Origin: Priapulus caudatus
Lineage: Eukaryota > Priapulida > Priapulimorpha > Priapulimorphida > Priapulidae
Assembly (NCBI RefSeq): GCF_000485595.1
Contig: NW_014577084.1
Coordinates: 701,903 to 735,293 of the forward strand
DNA: 33,391 nt
Reading direction: 5' to 3'
Below the pieces are notes generated by a model. That model searched no databases, was not told where the DNA came from, and saw nothing but the letters and a program-made list of their open reading frames with translations. The translations under genes were made by a program, and so were the position numbers. This document shows positions 1 to 12,573 of this stretch, in pieces. The first letter of the stretch is position 1. Each line of letters starts with the position of its first letter.

Positions 1-345
<345 letters not shown>

Positions 346-1319
346 TGATAATGATCTCTTAAGTTCAGGCTTTGCTTTAGATAAGATTGAACCGCGTTTC
401 TTTACTCCACGTTTTTTATAAATAGCGGTGTCACCGCCATAGTATACAATTATTTCCTAAACAAATGCTCGCCTCATTTTAGCATCGTCTTCAAATTATA
501 CGTATAAATGATTTGTCTCGTCTTGTCTTAGTACCGAGGGATTCCCAGTGGCCTTCGTCGCGTGAATGGCATATACGGTGAACACCTATCGTGGGCCGGC
601 ACCGTGTTTGGGCCTTTTTGCGGCTTTGCGTGTTTGTATTGCCGCAGCGAGTGAAGCGGCTCGCTCAAATATTGGGCTCCCGTTACAGAAGCACTTTCGC
701 GTGCTGTAACCAATACGGAACTGAGGAGCCTCTCGCAAATCTAAAGCAAACACGTGGCGAGCGTGTCTCCAGCCGGTTCGTGTAGGAATAGCAGGAAGGG
801 CTGTTATCTCGATGCCTACATTTTACGCGTTATCTCTAGATAATTGGTCCGCGAATTCACGGTGACACTAGCAAATGTGGGGATTCGCCCAGTTCTGTTG
901 CACGGCACCCGTCCGTACGCCAGCCAGAAAAACACAGTCGTAGAATCTTGTATATATCTATATACAAATATTTGTATCGGAAATCGTGTGACGTTACTAT
1001 AGTGTCCATTCCGCGTTGTTATCTGCGTATTGTTTCTCATGTCTCTGTCGCTTTCTATGACCCACACAGAGGTACCGCATGCGGCAGGGTCGCATCCACC
1101 TAGATCTAGATGAAAGATCCTATGTGACGGATAAGGGTTCAGCCAAGGGTCTCGCGCCGGGGGACAATGCCCAATCCCGACATGCCTTCAATCGGACAGC
1201 TAGTGACAAGATACGGAGCGACAGGTCGATTCCAGACACTAGGCACCAGCTGTGAGTATACACTTGCACACATCCGCGCTGCCACGCGCCGGTGTAGTGC
1301 CTCAGTCTCTCACTCTCAC
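346..1319. other. Non-coding stretch, no gene recognised
   Basis: Open frames here are under 95 codons, overlap on both strands and resemble no family I know. A small AT palindrome sits at about 949-968. The sequence is rich in CpG, like the rest of the first 18 kb. Confidence 0.6.
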
Positions 1320-1670
1320 ACGGCACAGCCTCCTCCTCCTCCTCATCACGACCGCCTTCTCTTCTACTTCTATCGCCTCTTTCGCCTTCTCCGCCTTTCA
1401 ATAAATGACGTGGTGCTTCTTCTTCCTTCTCTACCCTCTCCGCCTACCATACTCCTACCTCACCAGCCGGCGTAATGCCTCGACCATCTCCCCTCCGAGT
1501 CTCAGTCTTCTCCTTTTCCTTCTCCTACTTCTCCTCCCATTTTTCTCCTTCTCCTGCTCCACCTCCTGCTCTTCCTCCTCCTCCCTTTCCTCTTCTTCCT
1601 CAGCCTTCTCATCGTTCTCTCATCCAACACTCCCTTTCTCTCTCTTTTTTCCTCCTCCCCTTACCAGCGA
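1320..1670. repeat. Polypyrimidine low-complexity tract
   Basis: About 350 bp in which the + strand is almost entirely C and T (CTC, CTT and CCT blocks with few purines). The open frames across it encode only Ser/Pro/Leu/Phe runs, as expected from composition rather than from a gene. Such tracts can form triplex DNA; that is inference here. Confidence 0.85.
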
Positions 1671-1993
1671 ATCCAAAGTCTGGTGTCGAGTCGTGTATGC
1701 GTTTTTGCTCAGTTAAAAGCTTTTTTACTGCCAGTCTCACTACCCAGTATAGGTCTATTTCGGGGTAGGGAATTTCGTGTAGTATAGATGTAGGCATCAC
1801 TCGTGTCGATTGTAGATATCCTCACCACTCCCTCGACGATTAATCATGTGTACAACATATGGAAAGTGTTTAGATCTTGAACAAAACCCCGTTATTCTTT
1901 TATTTAGGATGATATTCCCCATGGTGGTGTAGACTACGGTATATATTATATATATATTATACGGTATTTATTAGCTCTTGATATATATATAAG

Positions 1994-2073
1994 GAAGTTT
2001 GTCTTTATTAACTCCTGATATTATATATATATATATATATATATAATATCAGGAGTTAATAAAGACAAACTTC
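1994..2073. repeat. Perfect 80-bp palindrome (40-bp arms) with a third partial arm
   Basis: The left arm, 1994-2033, starts with GAAGTTTGTCTTTATTAACT and ends in an AT run. It is the exact reverse complement of 2034-2073. A further partial copy of the arm (TCTTTATTAACTCCTGAT and AT run) follows at 2077-2105. An AT-rich stretch with TAGCTCTTGATATAT precedes it. It is probably a small hairpin element or a relic of a foldback transposon. Confidence 0.9.
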
Positions 2074-2105
2074 TGTTCTTTATTAACTCCTGATAATATA
2101 TATAT

Positions 2106-3628
2106 AAATCCATACGTGATGGATGCTGTTCCATTCCGTTGCTTGGCGTAGTCATCTACAACGGCGAAGCTAGGGATTTTCGCGTCCGTGAACTTTGACC
2201 GCCACGCTGCGCTGCACGATTTTACGGCGTACGGCTCAGACACCGCCAAAAATCGCACAAGCGAGGCTTCTCAATGCCGAAAAAAAACATGAGTGCTACA
2301 TTGAAACCACGTGTTTAAAATAAAGAGGTTTAAATTAGCAATACGACAGGCACACTTTATGGGGTTCATTCGCAGCGAAGTGTCTGGCGAAGCTGTCTAA
2401 AATGAATTAGAGGGAAAATCCAAAGTGAAACAGATGGTAGTGCTATTCTATCGGTGCAGTTAGCGATATTAGCTTAGCGGAATTTGTCAGCGGTTCGACA
2501 AAAGGGGTGGCACACGATACAAATGAATTGCCCGCTTGCCTTATTTACTGTTGAGCTATTATGAAGCGATGCGTAACTACTGAATAGATAGCAAGCAATG
2601 AAGAGACAATATATGGGTGAGGTGGAGACAACCAGAAATGAAAACAACTGTAGCTACGATATAGCGCAAAGAGGGAAAGGGGACTGTGAAAACGAACGCG
2701 CGATATCGGGGCCGATACCTCATTTAAAGGGAATTACGACACGGCATCACAATATGGAAGGTCGACGTTAGAGAGTCTGCGCGGAGAGAGAATGTAGGAC
2801 GAGAAGCCATCGTGCGCGCGCGGCATCAGCTGCTCGCATATTGGTTTATCTCAAATTTAATCATCGCTCGCGCAGACGGCCGGTTTGCGATGGCGTTGCC
2901 AAGATACCCTCCTCAGCGCCGCCTCAGGTGATATTCCATATCATTCCCCCGCGGGTACCTCACCATAATTTCCGCTCATATTGAATCTAAAGCAATCGGG
3001 CTTTGCTCGATGACGGGATATTTGCGAGTAGGACCCTGCGCAACGGATGGTCGGCGGCGTTTCGCTTGAGCACGATCCACAGCGGGTACGGGGAGCGATG
3101 CCTAAAGCGTCTGGGCGTGCGATACCAGTAAGCCGATGCTCTCCAAGGCATAGAGGTGGAGCGAAGCAACGCAATAAACCTCTGCGACGTATTGAACGAG
3201 AACTATATAGTGGTAATTAACAACTTCCAGCCGATAAACGCAAATGCAAGGATCGGAAGAGAAACCTAATCGTTAACTCACACAGAGCTTGTCATCGCGA
3301 TGGAGCGTGATACAAAGCACGCGCTGCATCCCCCTGTACAGTCGTCAATGAATCGTCTGCAGCGGTAACTACACCTGTGCGGTGTTCGTACAATGACAGA
3401 TGCACCGAACATTCATGAAAAATGGTAAATTTAGTCCAATATCAGAACGTATTACACAATATGGCGTGGCTAAGCGAGGTACCTAATGCACGGCAGACGA
3501 GAAAAACACTGTTTACACTTGTCTAGCGAACATCTGTCAGCAGTTGTTGTGATACGCACGTGTAATACCGGTAGCGTCTGTGACCAAATACTAAAATACA
3601 CTACGTGTGAGAGAAGCTTTGCCATCCA
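2106..3628. other. Non-coding stretch, no gene recognised
   Basis: No supported coding region. Around 2940-3180 there is a GC-richer patch with overlapping open frames of 60-77 codons on the - strand; I recognise no domain. No inverted-repeat boundaries or RNA genes were seen. Confidence 0.55.
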
Positions 3629-3704
3629 TCAGATCAGGAGTGTATCAATACGCTCCTGATCAGATCAAGAGCGTATAAAGAATGGTTCTTTATACGCTCT
3701 TGAT
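3629..3704. repeat. Two adjoining short hairpins
   Basis: The first hairpin, 3629-3666, has 18-bp arms with two mismatches around the motif GATCAGGAG/CTCCTGATC. The second, 3664-3704, has perfect 19-bp arms (ATCAAGAGCGTATAAAGAA and its complement) and a 3-nt loop. They share the word GATCA at the junction. The terminal words CTCCTGAT and TCAAGAGC recur in other hairpins of this window. Confidence 0.88.
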
Positions 3705-3843
3705 CAGATGTAGTCGAGTGGCGCATGCTTGAATCGCAAACACGATGAAATAATGTATTTGTGTCCGCTATTAACTAGGTGGGTTAGTGTCTAAATTACG
3801 AACTAGTGTGTGTGGAGGTGCGGCTGTGGGTAGTAGTAAAAAT

Positions 3844-3920
3844 CATACATATACAGCAAGAGCTCATAATAGAGATCTATCTATGATGAGCTCTTGATAT
3901 ACAGTGTATGTTCGAATTCG
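3844..3920. repeat. Imperfect hairpin with CAAGAGCTCAT arms
   Basis: The arms contain AAGAGCTCAT and ATGAGCTCTT, and the match continues outward with small gaps (CATAC...TATACA against its complement). The AGAGC core is shared with the hairpins at 3664-3704 and 6406-6430. Confidence 0.7.
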
Positions 3921-6405
3921 CGCACACCATCCGCGATATGCATCCGCATAGCACACAGTATACGTGTATTGAACGAATGGAAGCAAGGTTCTGCGAGAGA
4001 TTCCGGTTTCTTGACATTTGCTAGCGTCACAATATCAGACGGGCGTGACCTCATTAGGAGCTCATTTATTTTTGTAGAGTAAAAATACATTTACAGCTAG
4101 TCTTGCCCCCGCTGTTTGTGAATCTACAAGAGTGACGTGTGGTCTGCTGCGTTTTTTAATGTAGCATATCGATATGTTAACGTGAAACTCAGATGTGAGT
4201 TATCCGATTCCAATTTTCTGCTTCTCACCATGCATACCGTGCTTAATACCACGACTGTGAATTAATAAATTCGCATCATTTTCAACAAACACGGAGAGGT
4301 TTTCTAATCGGCTACTATGTATTAAACGACAATATCATCTAGCTCCTCCTGTAAATCATCTATCTGATAAGCCAATTTGTTAATGCGGTCATATGTCTCC
4401 GGAGACCGCAATCGTGTGACTGGGAAGGAAAAATATCGTGAATTTTTTAAGGATATGCAGAAGTATCTGGATCGTAGCTATAGTAGTTGAGTGTGTTGTG
4501 ACTTGTGAAGCCAATAAAATGGTTCCAACTCAACCATTCTGCGCATGAAATATAAATATCTGTAGTTTAACCCATTAACTAAACAGTGGAGGGGAGCCTC
4601 ACCGAATACTTTCTTAATAGGGAGGTGCCCCACTCCCGGATCTCATCGTCTTAATCGTTGCTTCGCCTCCCATATGACCTCCATCTGTATTCTCCACCAG
4701 GCACGCAATCGTGACCCTCGATATAGCCTTTATTGCGCTAACGTTTCCGTTACTCTTCAAACGAAGTCATTACAAGCGGCTATAGGCAATCGGTCGTTTT
4801 GACATTCTGAAATTTTATGTGACTTTTTACGTGCGCAAGGGTGTGTTCGTTTCTGTTATTTTAACTACACAAGCTGGTTAAGTGCGAAACAAAGGAGGCT
4901 CATGCAAGCGATATCACATTATTATGGCCAAGGGAAAAGTGTCCGCTAGTGGTTGACTGGGTGGCAATTCCTGATAGACCTGAAGTAGACCCCAATGTAT
5001 ACACGTGGAACTAACGGTAAACATTTCGTATTCACGAGTTCATCGAGTTCCAAGATTTCTGTGGCTGCTATGGCATAACATATGCTGACTTCACTTATCA
5101 GTCTTAGGCGTGCATTAATCTTATAGACTCACCGTCATATAGGCGTCTTAGACTGCAGTGCCTCATCCACGCGATGCAAGAGGATTGTCACTAGAGTTTG
5201 TAATCAAACACAAAAGGAGTAATCTAGACGAATGCGGTACAGCCGATAGCGTATCCCCTTCATTATTATTTTCATGAAGAAGGGTTCCTTTGCTTGCGCC
5301 TTATAGCTGTAGTCGTCTGCCCCGGTTTTACATAACATATTTGCGCGAAGGTATTATATGGAAACGGACGCCGTTAGTACTTGATAATAGCATAGGACGA
5401 TTCTCATATTTTATTAGGTAAAACGTGCTGGAGTTGCTGCGATATAGGAAGATCATCCCGTAAGGATAATTTTTCAAATGGAGCCAAAGATTACGTACAG
5501 ATGAACATTTTATAAGCTAACTATGAATCATAGTGCATTACATGGTGAATTATCAGTGTCCGTGCCTCACTAACGAGAACAGCTACATTTCCGCTAGAAA
5601 CCCCCTATTAATATTCATATAGAATACGTTAGGCGTACATATAGCTGTCGCGGACACTCGCACACAGAGGTGGGAGCATATGCCACTAGACGAATGTAAT
5701 CATTTGCAGAATAGAATATGTACTAATATGTAATAAACACAATTAGTAGTACAGTAATAACGTTTGTGTTATCACCGAGCATTGCGTGTTGAACATGCGA
5801 TCGTCTGATGTAGCCATAATTAAAGATTTGTAGTTTAAACACATTGTTGGTCACGGCACTGTTAATCGAAAGATAAAGAATGAGTAGGCCTAAAACTAAA
5901 TTCTTTTTAATTATTCCTGACCGTATATATCCTATCTTTCGCTCGCCGGGTCTTTCATCGAGCGCTATGAGAGCAGCGGCTCGCAAATAGATTTAATCCC
6001 GCAAAGGGCGTACTGGAATTAAACGATTAAAATAAATCATATCGAGTTTTAGAGAGTCGTGTGTAATACCTCGCGCTTGATGGGCAATCAGTGTAATCCT
6101 GAAAATCAAGCATGCTGGGCTTAGAGGGATGCTCTTACATCGCTACATATGTTATACTTGTTATAAGTTACAAATGGCATATAGACTCATCCAATCATGG
6201 TAAATATTTGTCGGTCTTTAAAAACACGTTGTTGTTAGATAGCTGACAATTTTTCGAACGAACCCGTAATCATGTCACAGGATAAGCGCAACAAGCGTAC
6301 AAGAGCGTATAAACTGTTTATAACACATAGTATTTACTAATAATAACGTTAACCGAATACACGTAATAATAATATAACGGGTATATAACTCTTTATAGCA
6401 TATAT
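3921..6405. other. Non-coding stretch, no gene recognised
   Basis: No coding region that I can support and no long repeat. A 12-bp palindrome GTCTCCGGAGAC lies near 4393. Single, unpaired occurrences of CAAGAGCGTATAAA appear near 6299, possibly a decayed half of the hairpin family. Confidence 0.5.
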
Positions 6406-6430
6406 CAAGAGCACGCTTAATGTGCTCTTG
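6406..6430. repeat. Short hairpin CAAGAGCAC/GTGCTCTTG
   Basis: Perfect 9-bp arms with a 7-nt loop. It carries the same CAAGAGC word as other hairpins to the left, including the unpaired copy near 6299. Confidence 0.6.
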
Positions 6431-8323
6431 TAATTACGCACCATGTAATTGACACCATGACACAATCCACAAGGGGCTGGTGCGCCTACATGGGAAAATG
6501 GCTTGTCAATAACAACCAGTGCGCGGATCCTGGCGTCACTATTCGTCGCTTGCTCGCCTGGCAGTACGCTAACGTCTTGTTTTCAGCATGGACGAAACGC
6601 CTGTGTAAGGAATGTGTCCTTGTTAACGACGAAATATTTACATTACAACGCCTCCCTTCGAAAAAAGAGTTGTGTGGCGCACCGCGAGAAGGACGTAGTA
6701 ACGTCGTATAACGTGAAACGGGGCGACGCACTATAGACACATTTTTGTGACACATGGGCCCATGTGTTAGTAGTTACGCGGATGTCTGTGCTGGAATTTG
6801 TTACTATGCTGTGCGCCTGCGTAAACCTTTTTTTACGCGGCCCAGAACCTGCGGTAACACTAGCTTCTCCTGCTTCACTTGTGGGAAGTGATCCCTAGCA
6901 GTATGTTTACGGTAAAAAAATATTCTAAGCAGCTGGACATTGAAAGATCAGTAGTAATTAGGAAAAGGGCGTTTTCACAGATGTGCGCCTGCTGCAGACG
7001 ATGGTTGCTAGATTACCTAACCGCGTATGAAAATTCTCCATCCTCAAAAGTTATTGCAGTGAGAATTGTAACGGATTCGGCTAAATATCACTGCAATTTA
7101 TTCCTCTAACGCTATAATGAAAAAAATCTATAAACCATAGCGTCTGTATAAGATTACCAGTGAAACGTAAATGGTATAGGTTTTTATTGACCTTTAGGAA
7201 AAAAAAGCGTCGGTACCGCTGGATGCTGCGAACCGACTCTATGTCACCACCAAGATGAAGGTGTTGAAACCATGACAGCTGTGAGGTTAATTCGCAACTT
7301 TCCGCCCATTGATCTGTCAACAAGCTTCTCATTGCTTTCACGGATTGACGTGTTTTGACAGTACTACCTGCTTGTTGCTCGGCGCGAGAAGCTGTTTGCT
7401 TTTAAGCGGGCAAGGCATGCAGGACGTCTCAATCGTGTACGCGGTGCGTCACAGGCGTCAGACTATCGTGCGCGGCCGAAGAAAGGGGAGTATATATACG
7501 GGGAGGGTGGTACGTACTACGTACAGCTGTTCCCTCCGCACATACACCCTTACTGCTGTGCACGGCTGTAAATCGAACTCCCGTTAGGTGTTTAATTTAA
7601 TTTAATTTGGCTAGACCAGATTAATCTACGCGGATTATTTGACCGCGTAATGGAGGGGGTGGCGACGCAGCACGAGTAAATTAACGAGTATAATTATATA
7701 CGACCTTCTCGTGCTGTCTGAGCGTGCACGTGCTGTAGGCACGCGCGCCGATCGCGTAGCAATTTACAAAACCTATGAGATTAATCTATATTATAAATAC
7801 ATAGACGGGGTTGTTGCTATATCTTGGTGCTTTTGTGCTGTACGATGATTGTGAGTGAGTCTGTCGTCCTAATTAGAGCAAGAGCTTTCAGTTTGGCCGT
7901 AGACGGTCCCCGTAAGCCGCCGAGAATCCACCCGACGGCTGTTCGTAGACAACTGTAGTCAGTCTAGGTGTTAGACCGCATATTGTCGCTGTGGTTAGCT
8001 TTCGTGAGCAGGTAGGTGTGCACGCGTGCGATGCGTCACCGTAGTGTGATTACCTACCGAATATTAATTACGTCGTTCCCACTGTAATTAGTTGGAGGAT
8101 GTTTAAATTATTTCATCCACAACAATCGAAATACGCGCTCATAATTTGAGCGCTGTGCCAATTAGGGCGATTGAGAGTGCAATGTCATGGAGAGATACTA
8201 TTGTGTGTATGTGTATAAAACGACATCCGGATCCTCGGACGTTTCAAACTCAGTGTGATGTTTTAAGGGCTTCTTCGTATGTCAAACACTCACTGTGCAT
8301 TTATTTACTCGTGTGACGCTGAC
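6431..8323. other. Non-coding stretch with small palindromes
   Basis: Overlapping open frames of 76-89 codons at 6457-6755, in two + frames and one - frame, show no recognisable domain and are probably chance in CpG-rich sequence. There is a perfect 18-bp palindrome at 6750-6767 (ACACATGGGCCCATGTGT) and a stem at 7668-7676/7708-7716 (CAGCACGAG/CTCGTGCTG). No RNA gene was recognised. Confidence 0.5.
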
Positions 8324-8461
8324 TACACACACATAAACAAACAAACACACACCCACACACGCGCGTGCGCGCACGCACGCACGCACGCACGCACCACACA
8401 CATGCACGCACGCACACACACACACACACATACACACATGAGCGCGCACGCACACACACAA
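8324..8461. repeat. (AC)n / (GCAC)n microsatellite
   Basis: A compound run of AC, GCGC and GCAC units. Frames across it encode only Thr/His/Ala/Arg repeats. Confidence 0.95.
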
Positions 8462-9014
8462 TGATAGACCCGGTTTCAGTGTAACATATCCATAAATTGG
8501 TATTATTTCTACCTTCTTGTCTCCGACCTCCGTCTAGTATCTCGCCTTTGTGCCCCAACTACTATGCAGCCTTCTTAACTTCTAAAGTTCGGTCGTTGAG
8601 TTCTGACAATTCTTATCTTATAGATGTCGCGACTGCTAATCGGTGTCGTTTGCCCGTGAAACATACGAAAAAATAACCTGTCAACATCGTGGAGTAGATT
8701 GTCATATAGCGGCTTCGCATCGATGTGAGCGAACGTTGCACCGGCTAAAGCGGCTTTAATTTGACGGTTAAAACACGTGTCCCTCGTGTTAGCACTGTCG
8801 TCGGCGTGCCGAGGCGGGGGCTCTCATGCCCGTTAGCGCATCTGCTGGCCAGGCGGTTTTGCGTTTAGAATATCCTGAAAATCTAGTCTTGTTAGCACGG
8901 CGCGCGGCCCCTTCGCCGCAGCTCAGCTGGGATAGCTGCGGCGTGGATGAAACGGATTAGCTCGTCAACCGCAGGCGGATCCCAAATTCACGAAAATTAG
9001 TGTAGAATAGCATA
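8462..9014. other. Non-coding stretch, no gene recognised
   Basis: No coding signal. A small stem with arms GCCGCAGCT/AGCTGCGGC lies around 8915-8943. Otherwise nothing is visible. Confidence 0.5.
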
Positions 9015-9021
9015 TAAGCTG

Positions 9022-9303
9022 CAGGCCCGTAGCCAGGGGGGGGGGGTTCGGGGGGATCGCACGAACCACCCCCGAGCCCTCCCCCGAGCAAAAAAATAAA
9101 AAATAAATTAAAAAATTTTGGTTGATATACCACTTCTCATGCTATGGTGAAATCAGTTGGAAGATAATGTAAGTAATTCCTTAGGTATTGGATAATCCAG
9201 TCCTCCCCTCCCGCACCCTACCCCCGCTCGGTCGCTTCGCGCCCTCACATATAGCCAACATTTAAAACGATCCCCCCCCAATATAAAGCTGGCTACGGGC
9301 CTG
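9022..9303. mobile_element. Non-autonomous DNA transposon with 15-bp TIRs and 7-bp target duplication
   Basis: The terminal repeats CAGGCCCGTAGCCAG (9022-9036) and CTGGCTACGGGCCTG (9289-9303) are perfect reverse complements. They are flanked by identical TAAGCTG direct repeats at 9015-9021 and 9304-9310, as expected for a target-site duplication. The 282-bp body has G runs and C runs near the ends and an A-rich centre, and no transposase frame. The CAGG-type ends suggest hAT relationship, but hAT normally duplicates 8 bp, so the superfamily stays open. Confidence 0.88.
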
Positions 9304-9320
9304 TAAGCTGGGAGGTGGGT

Positions 9321-9322
<2 letters not shown>

Positions 9323-9390
<68 letters not shown>

Positions 9391-9392
9391 TG

Positions 9393-9427
<35 letters not shown>

Positions 9428-9460
9428 TGCGTGCGGGCGTGCGTTTGCGCGTGCGCGTGT
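9323..9460. repeat. (GT)n microsatellite
   Basis: A GT run with one GTTG interruption near 9389-9394, decaying into GC-richer GTGC units after 9425. It starts about 13 bp after the target duplication of the 9022-9303 element. Confidence 0.97.
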
Positions 9461-12400
9461 CCGTTGTGGAAGAGCAAATAAATAAATGCATAAACGCGAT
9501 GTGAATATTATCGTGACGATATGTTCGGCTTGTTAGGGTTTCTGTATCGCGACATCAAGCAGGTTATCTGCGTTCTGTGGTAATGATTTTCGCTGTATCT
9601 AAGATATCTGCACAACGTAAACTAAAACGTAGACGTAAGCCTGCTTTGCGTAACTTTGATCTTTGTTCATATCACCGGCTGCCCCGAATGACCGAATGGC
9701 CAAACAGCTCATTTGTGGGGTAATTAAGTCTATCGCAGCGGGGAATTAATCACATAGTAAAAACTCGATCGAACGTTGGACGCATTAAAACTGATGTAAT
9801 ATTTTATTGTGCTGCCTTTATGTTGTATGTGTAATATGAGAAGAGGAAATTTACGAGGAAGCGTAGCTGGTTGAACTGCTAAAGGGCCGTTCCAATTAAA
9901 CATAAAAATCCGAAGTTAATTAATATACGCTTGCGCGTTTACGCTGGTCTATACATGAATGGCGGGCACAATAGGTTAGCAAAGTAAATTCTGAGCCTGC
10001 CTTGCCTCCTAGCAAGTATAACTGGCGCGACGAATGGTGTTTTGAATGAGCCGCTCCTCATTTAACATAACATTTGTCGTAGCTTTTCTCTAGCAGTGTA
10101 GAACATGGCACGCCATTTTTCATTCTATTTTGCTTCATCATACGCTGTTCCCGTGGTCGTAAAACTGATGCGTTCGCAATAAACAAACGCCACCAACTTT
10201 GCCATTTTACTCACGAGATTATATTTCTACAAAAAACTAGTTTGCTAACTATTAAAGTCTAAAATTTCCACGCGAGGACACATGGCGATGAGGCGTATAC
10301 CTTACGTACCAATATATAGTGAATTACGAGAACTATAGGAATAGAGCCATCTCAGTCGGGAGAGAAGGTATGTAGAGCGTATGGAGTAAAAGAGCGCCGG
10401 TAAAGGGGCGAAAACTCGGCAGAGGTATTGTGACTAAACTTCGACGTGACGAATCGTTCGAACTTTCACGCGGCGTTTAAACTTTCATACAACACCTGTT
10501 TGTAAGAAAAATTTGTATATGTAACGAAATGCCTTCATGTAAACTAGCACGCACCGAGCATGCGTCATCCAAACATCCGTGCACGTATTCAAACTGCTAG
10601 TATTACAGCTGGTATGGAGCATGTGATCGACTGGTTGCAGAAACGCGAGCCTGTTTAACGCTTCTTGTATAGCGATGATTTTAACATAAGTGTGGAACTA
10701 ACATCATGATTAGAAAGGCTGTTTCGTAGACCTTCATTCACGGTTAGGGCGGCTAGACGATATTAGAGCCGACCAAATGCGATCGTGTTATCGTCCTAAT
10801 CTCTACTCGCATTTTGCTACTTTAATACCACGTTATTTTCGGACGTATGCATGTCTCGCATCGCAATTGCTAAAAATTTGACCTTATTTGATGAACGGTA
10901 AGGCAGAAGTGCAACGATAATTGATGAAAGTTCACATTTTACAAGATTCGCGGAAAACAATCGTGGAATTTATCCACTGTCATAAGACGCTTAAAAATGG
11001 TTTGCTATATTGCTCTTGATTTTGCATATTATTCATGTGCACAGACGTGTATCAGCTGTGACGATTACTCGCCTGGTTAAATGCTCTACAAGTGGTCGTG
11101 GTCGCCATGCATCCGTCCATAAAAGCATTCCCAGACTTCAGACCGTCGTTATATATATCCTTGAATCTGGTTTTAAGGAAAACACGTTCCGCTCTCAGCT
11201 CTGACTGCTATCAGTCTCAGACGGTTAGTGACACGCACATTTAGTTTAGTCAATAGTCGTGGAATATTCATGGCGGGAAAGTACCCAGCAGTCTTTTCGA
11301 AATATCACACATATAGATAGATATACATGGTAGTTTTTATCAATAATAGAAATTCATTATGTTTATGAGTATAACACGCGGCATAATAAAGGAGAGTGAT
11401 TAAAAACGGATTGAAAAACAATGGCGCTGCAATAATTGCGTTTTGTTCATGCGAGAGCTCGGTAGTAGTGAGTGGTCGTATGAGGGAAAATGAGAGAACA
11501 CATCGAACCACGCATGAGATTTTATTGTAAGTTAGTATAAACAGACCAGTTTAGCAAAAGTGTTTATTTCACGGTAATTGAAGAAGTGTAGAAGAAAACT
11601 TGAGGAAGACATACAATTACTATAAAACTGCAAAACTGCTATAAATAAATACATTAATTATTAACGTTGTGATGCAATGTTTGTTATAGGCCCTGGGCGT
11701 TTATTAGTTGTAAGAATAAAGAAATAAAGACGTGAATAGCATTTAACCTGGACTACAATGGTCCTCCTGTCTTTACATAATTACATGAATCGGGTTCCCC
11801 GAGAAATCAGTTTGACTATTAGCTAGCTATTCGTGATTACTATGCGTGTCATCACTGCATCTGCATGCTCATCTCGTTCACATAACAAGCGCGCATCTGT
11901 AGAATTCCTGCAGACGTGACTAGAGTGGCGCCACCCTCATTTATAATGCATGTAAAGCTGGGGAACTTGCTGAAATCTGTGCACGAATTTTGCCGACTTT
12001 CATTATTTATGTGACAGCATTGGAGGCAGCTGATTGAGAGCATGGAAAGTACCTACGTCTGCTATTTCTATGTATTCCTATAAATCTAGCATGATTTATT
12101 GATTGCGCGTCGAGTGCGTGAATTTAGCTGTTGTATAACGTCGGGGATCTCAATAGATTAACGTCTGACATACCCTTCTTCTCTTGAACTCGCTGAAGTG
12201 CCGATAGATTGTTATGACTTGTTCCTTTGTGAATTGGATAAATGTGTTGTCACTTTAACTATTAAATATGCCAATCTAACTAGTAAATATTGCATTATTC
12301 TTAAACGGAGAACGATAAAACATTGATAAGCAGACGCGCCATAGTGCATGCGTTTCGTAGTTCCATACTCCAAACGTAGTTTGCGTACATGCAGTTGTTG

Positions 12401-12469
12401 GCTCATTAGTTTGTGATTCACATGCACTAAAATTCACAAAAATGCATGGAATGAAGTCTTTGTAACAAA
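9461..12469. other. Non-coding stretch, no gene recognised
   Basis: About 3 kb of mixed sequence with no frame above 71 codons, no splice-linked coding similarity, no long repeat and no RNA gene that I can recognise. Confidence 0.5.
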
Positions 12470-12573
12470 ATTTCCTGGTGGGGGAGTCCCGGGACCCCCA
12501 GACCCCCCGCTTAAAAAGTGGCCTGACTGGGGCTATATTTCCCTGCCTGAATGATTTTCCCAGTCCGGCCCTG
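12470..12573 (-). mobile_element. Truncated end of a CAGGGCCGGACTGG-type element
   Basis: Read on the - strand, the sequence begins CAGGGCCGGACTGG at 12573, then passes through GGGGGTCT and CCCGGGAC blocks typical of short hAT-like non-autonomous elements. No matching opposite terminus or target duplication was found near 12470, so this is probably a 5'-truncated or deleted copy. Assignment rests on terminus style only. Confidence 0.5.

Noticed and set aside
2941-3174. 77-codon - strand frame in a GC-rich patch, considered as transposase or contaminant
   Set aside because: No motif could be recognised in any frame, and codon use gives no support.
3248-3262. GATCGGAAGAG, resembling part of a sequencing adapter
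   Set aside because: Only 11 bases match and the following bases differ; chance is adequate.
6457-6755. Cluster of three overlapping open frames, one with a possible TTTTCAG acceptor
   Set aside because: Frames on both strands are open at once, none resembles a protein family, and no matching donor or partner exon was found.
8279-8464. Possible CRISPR-like repeat from regular ACGC spacing
   Set aside because: It is a continuous microsatellite with no unique spacers, in a eukaryotic scaffold.
9153-9491. Thr/His repeat frames on the - strand
   Set aside because: Translation of the (GT)n microsatellite.
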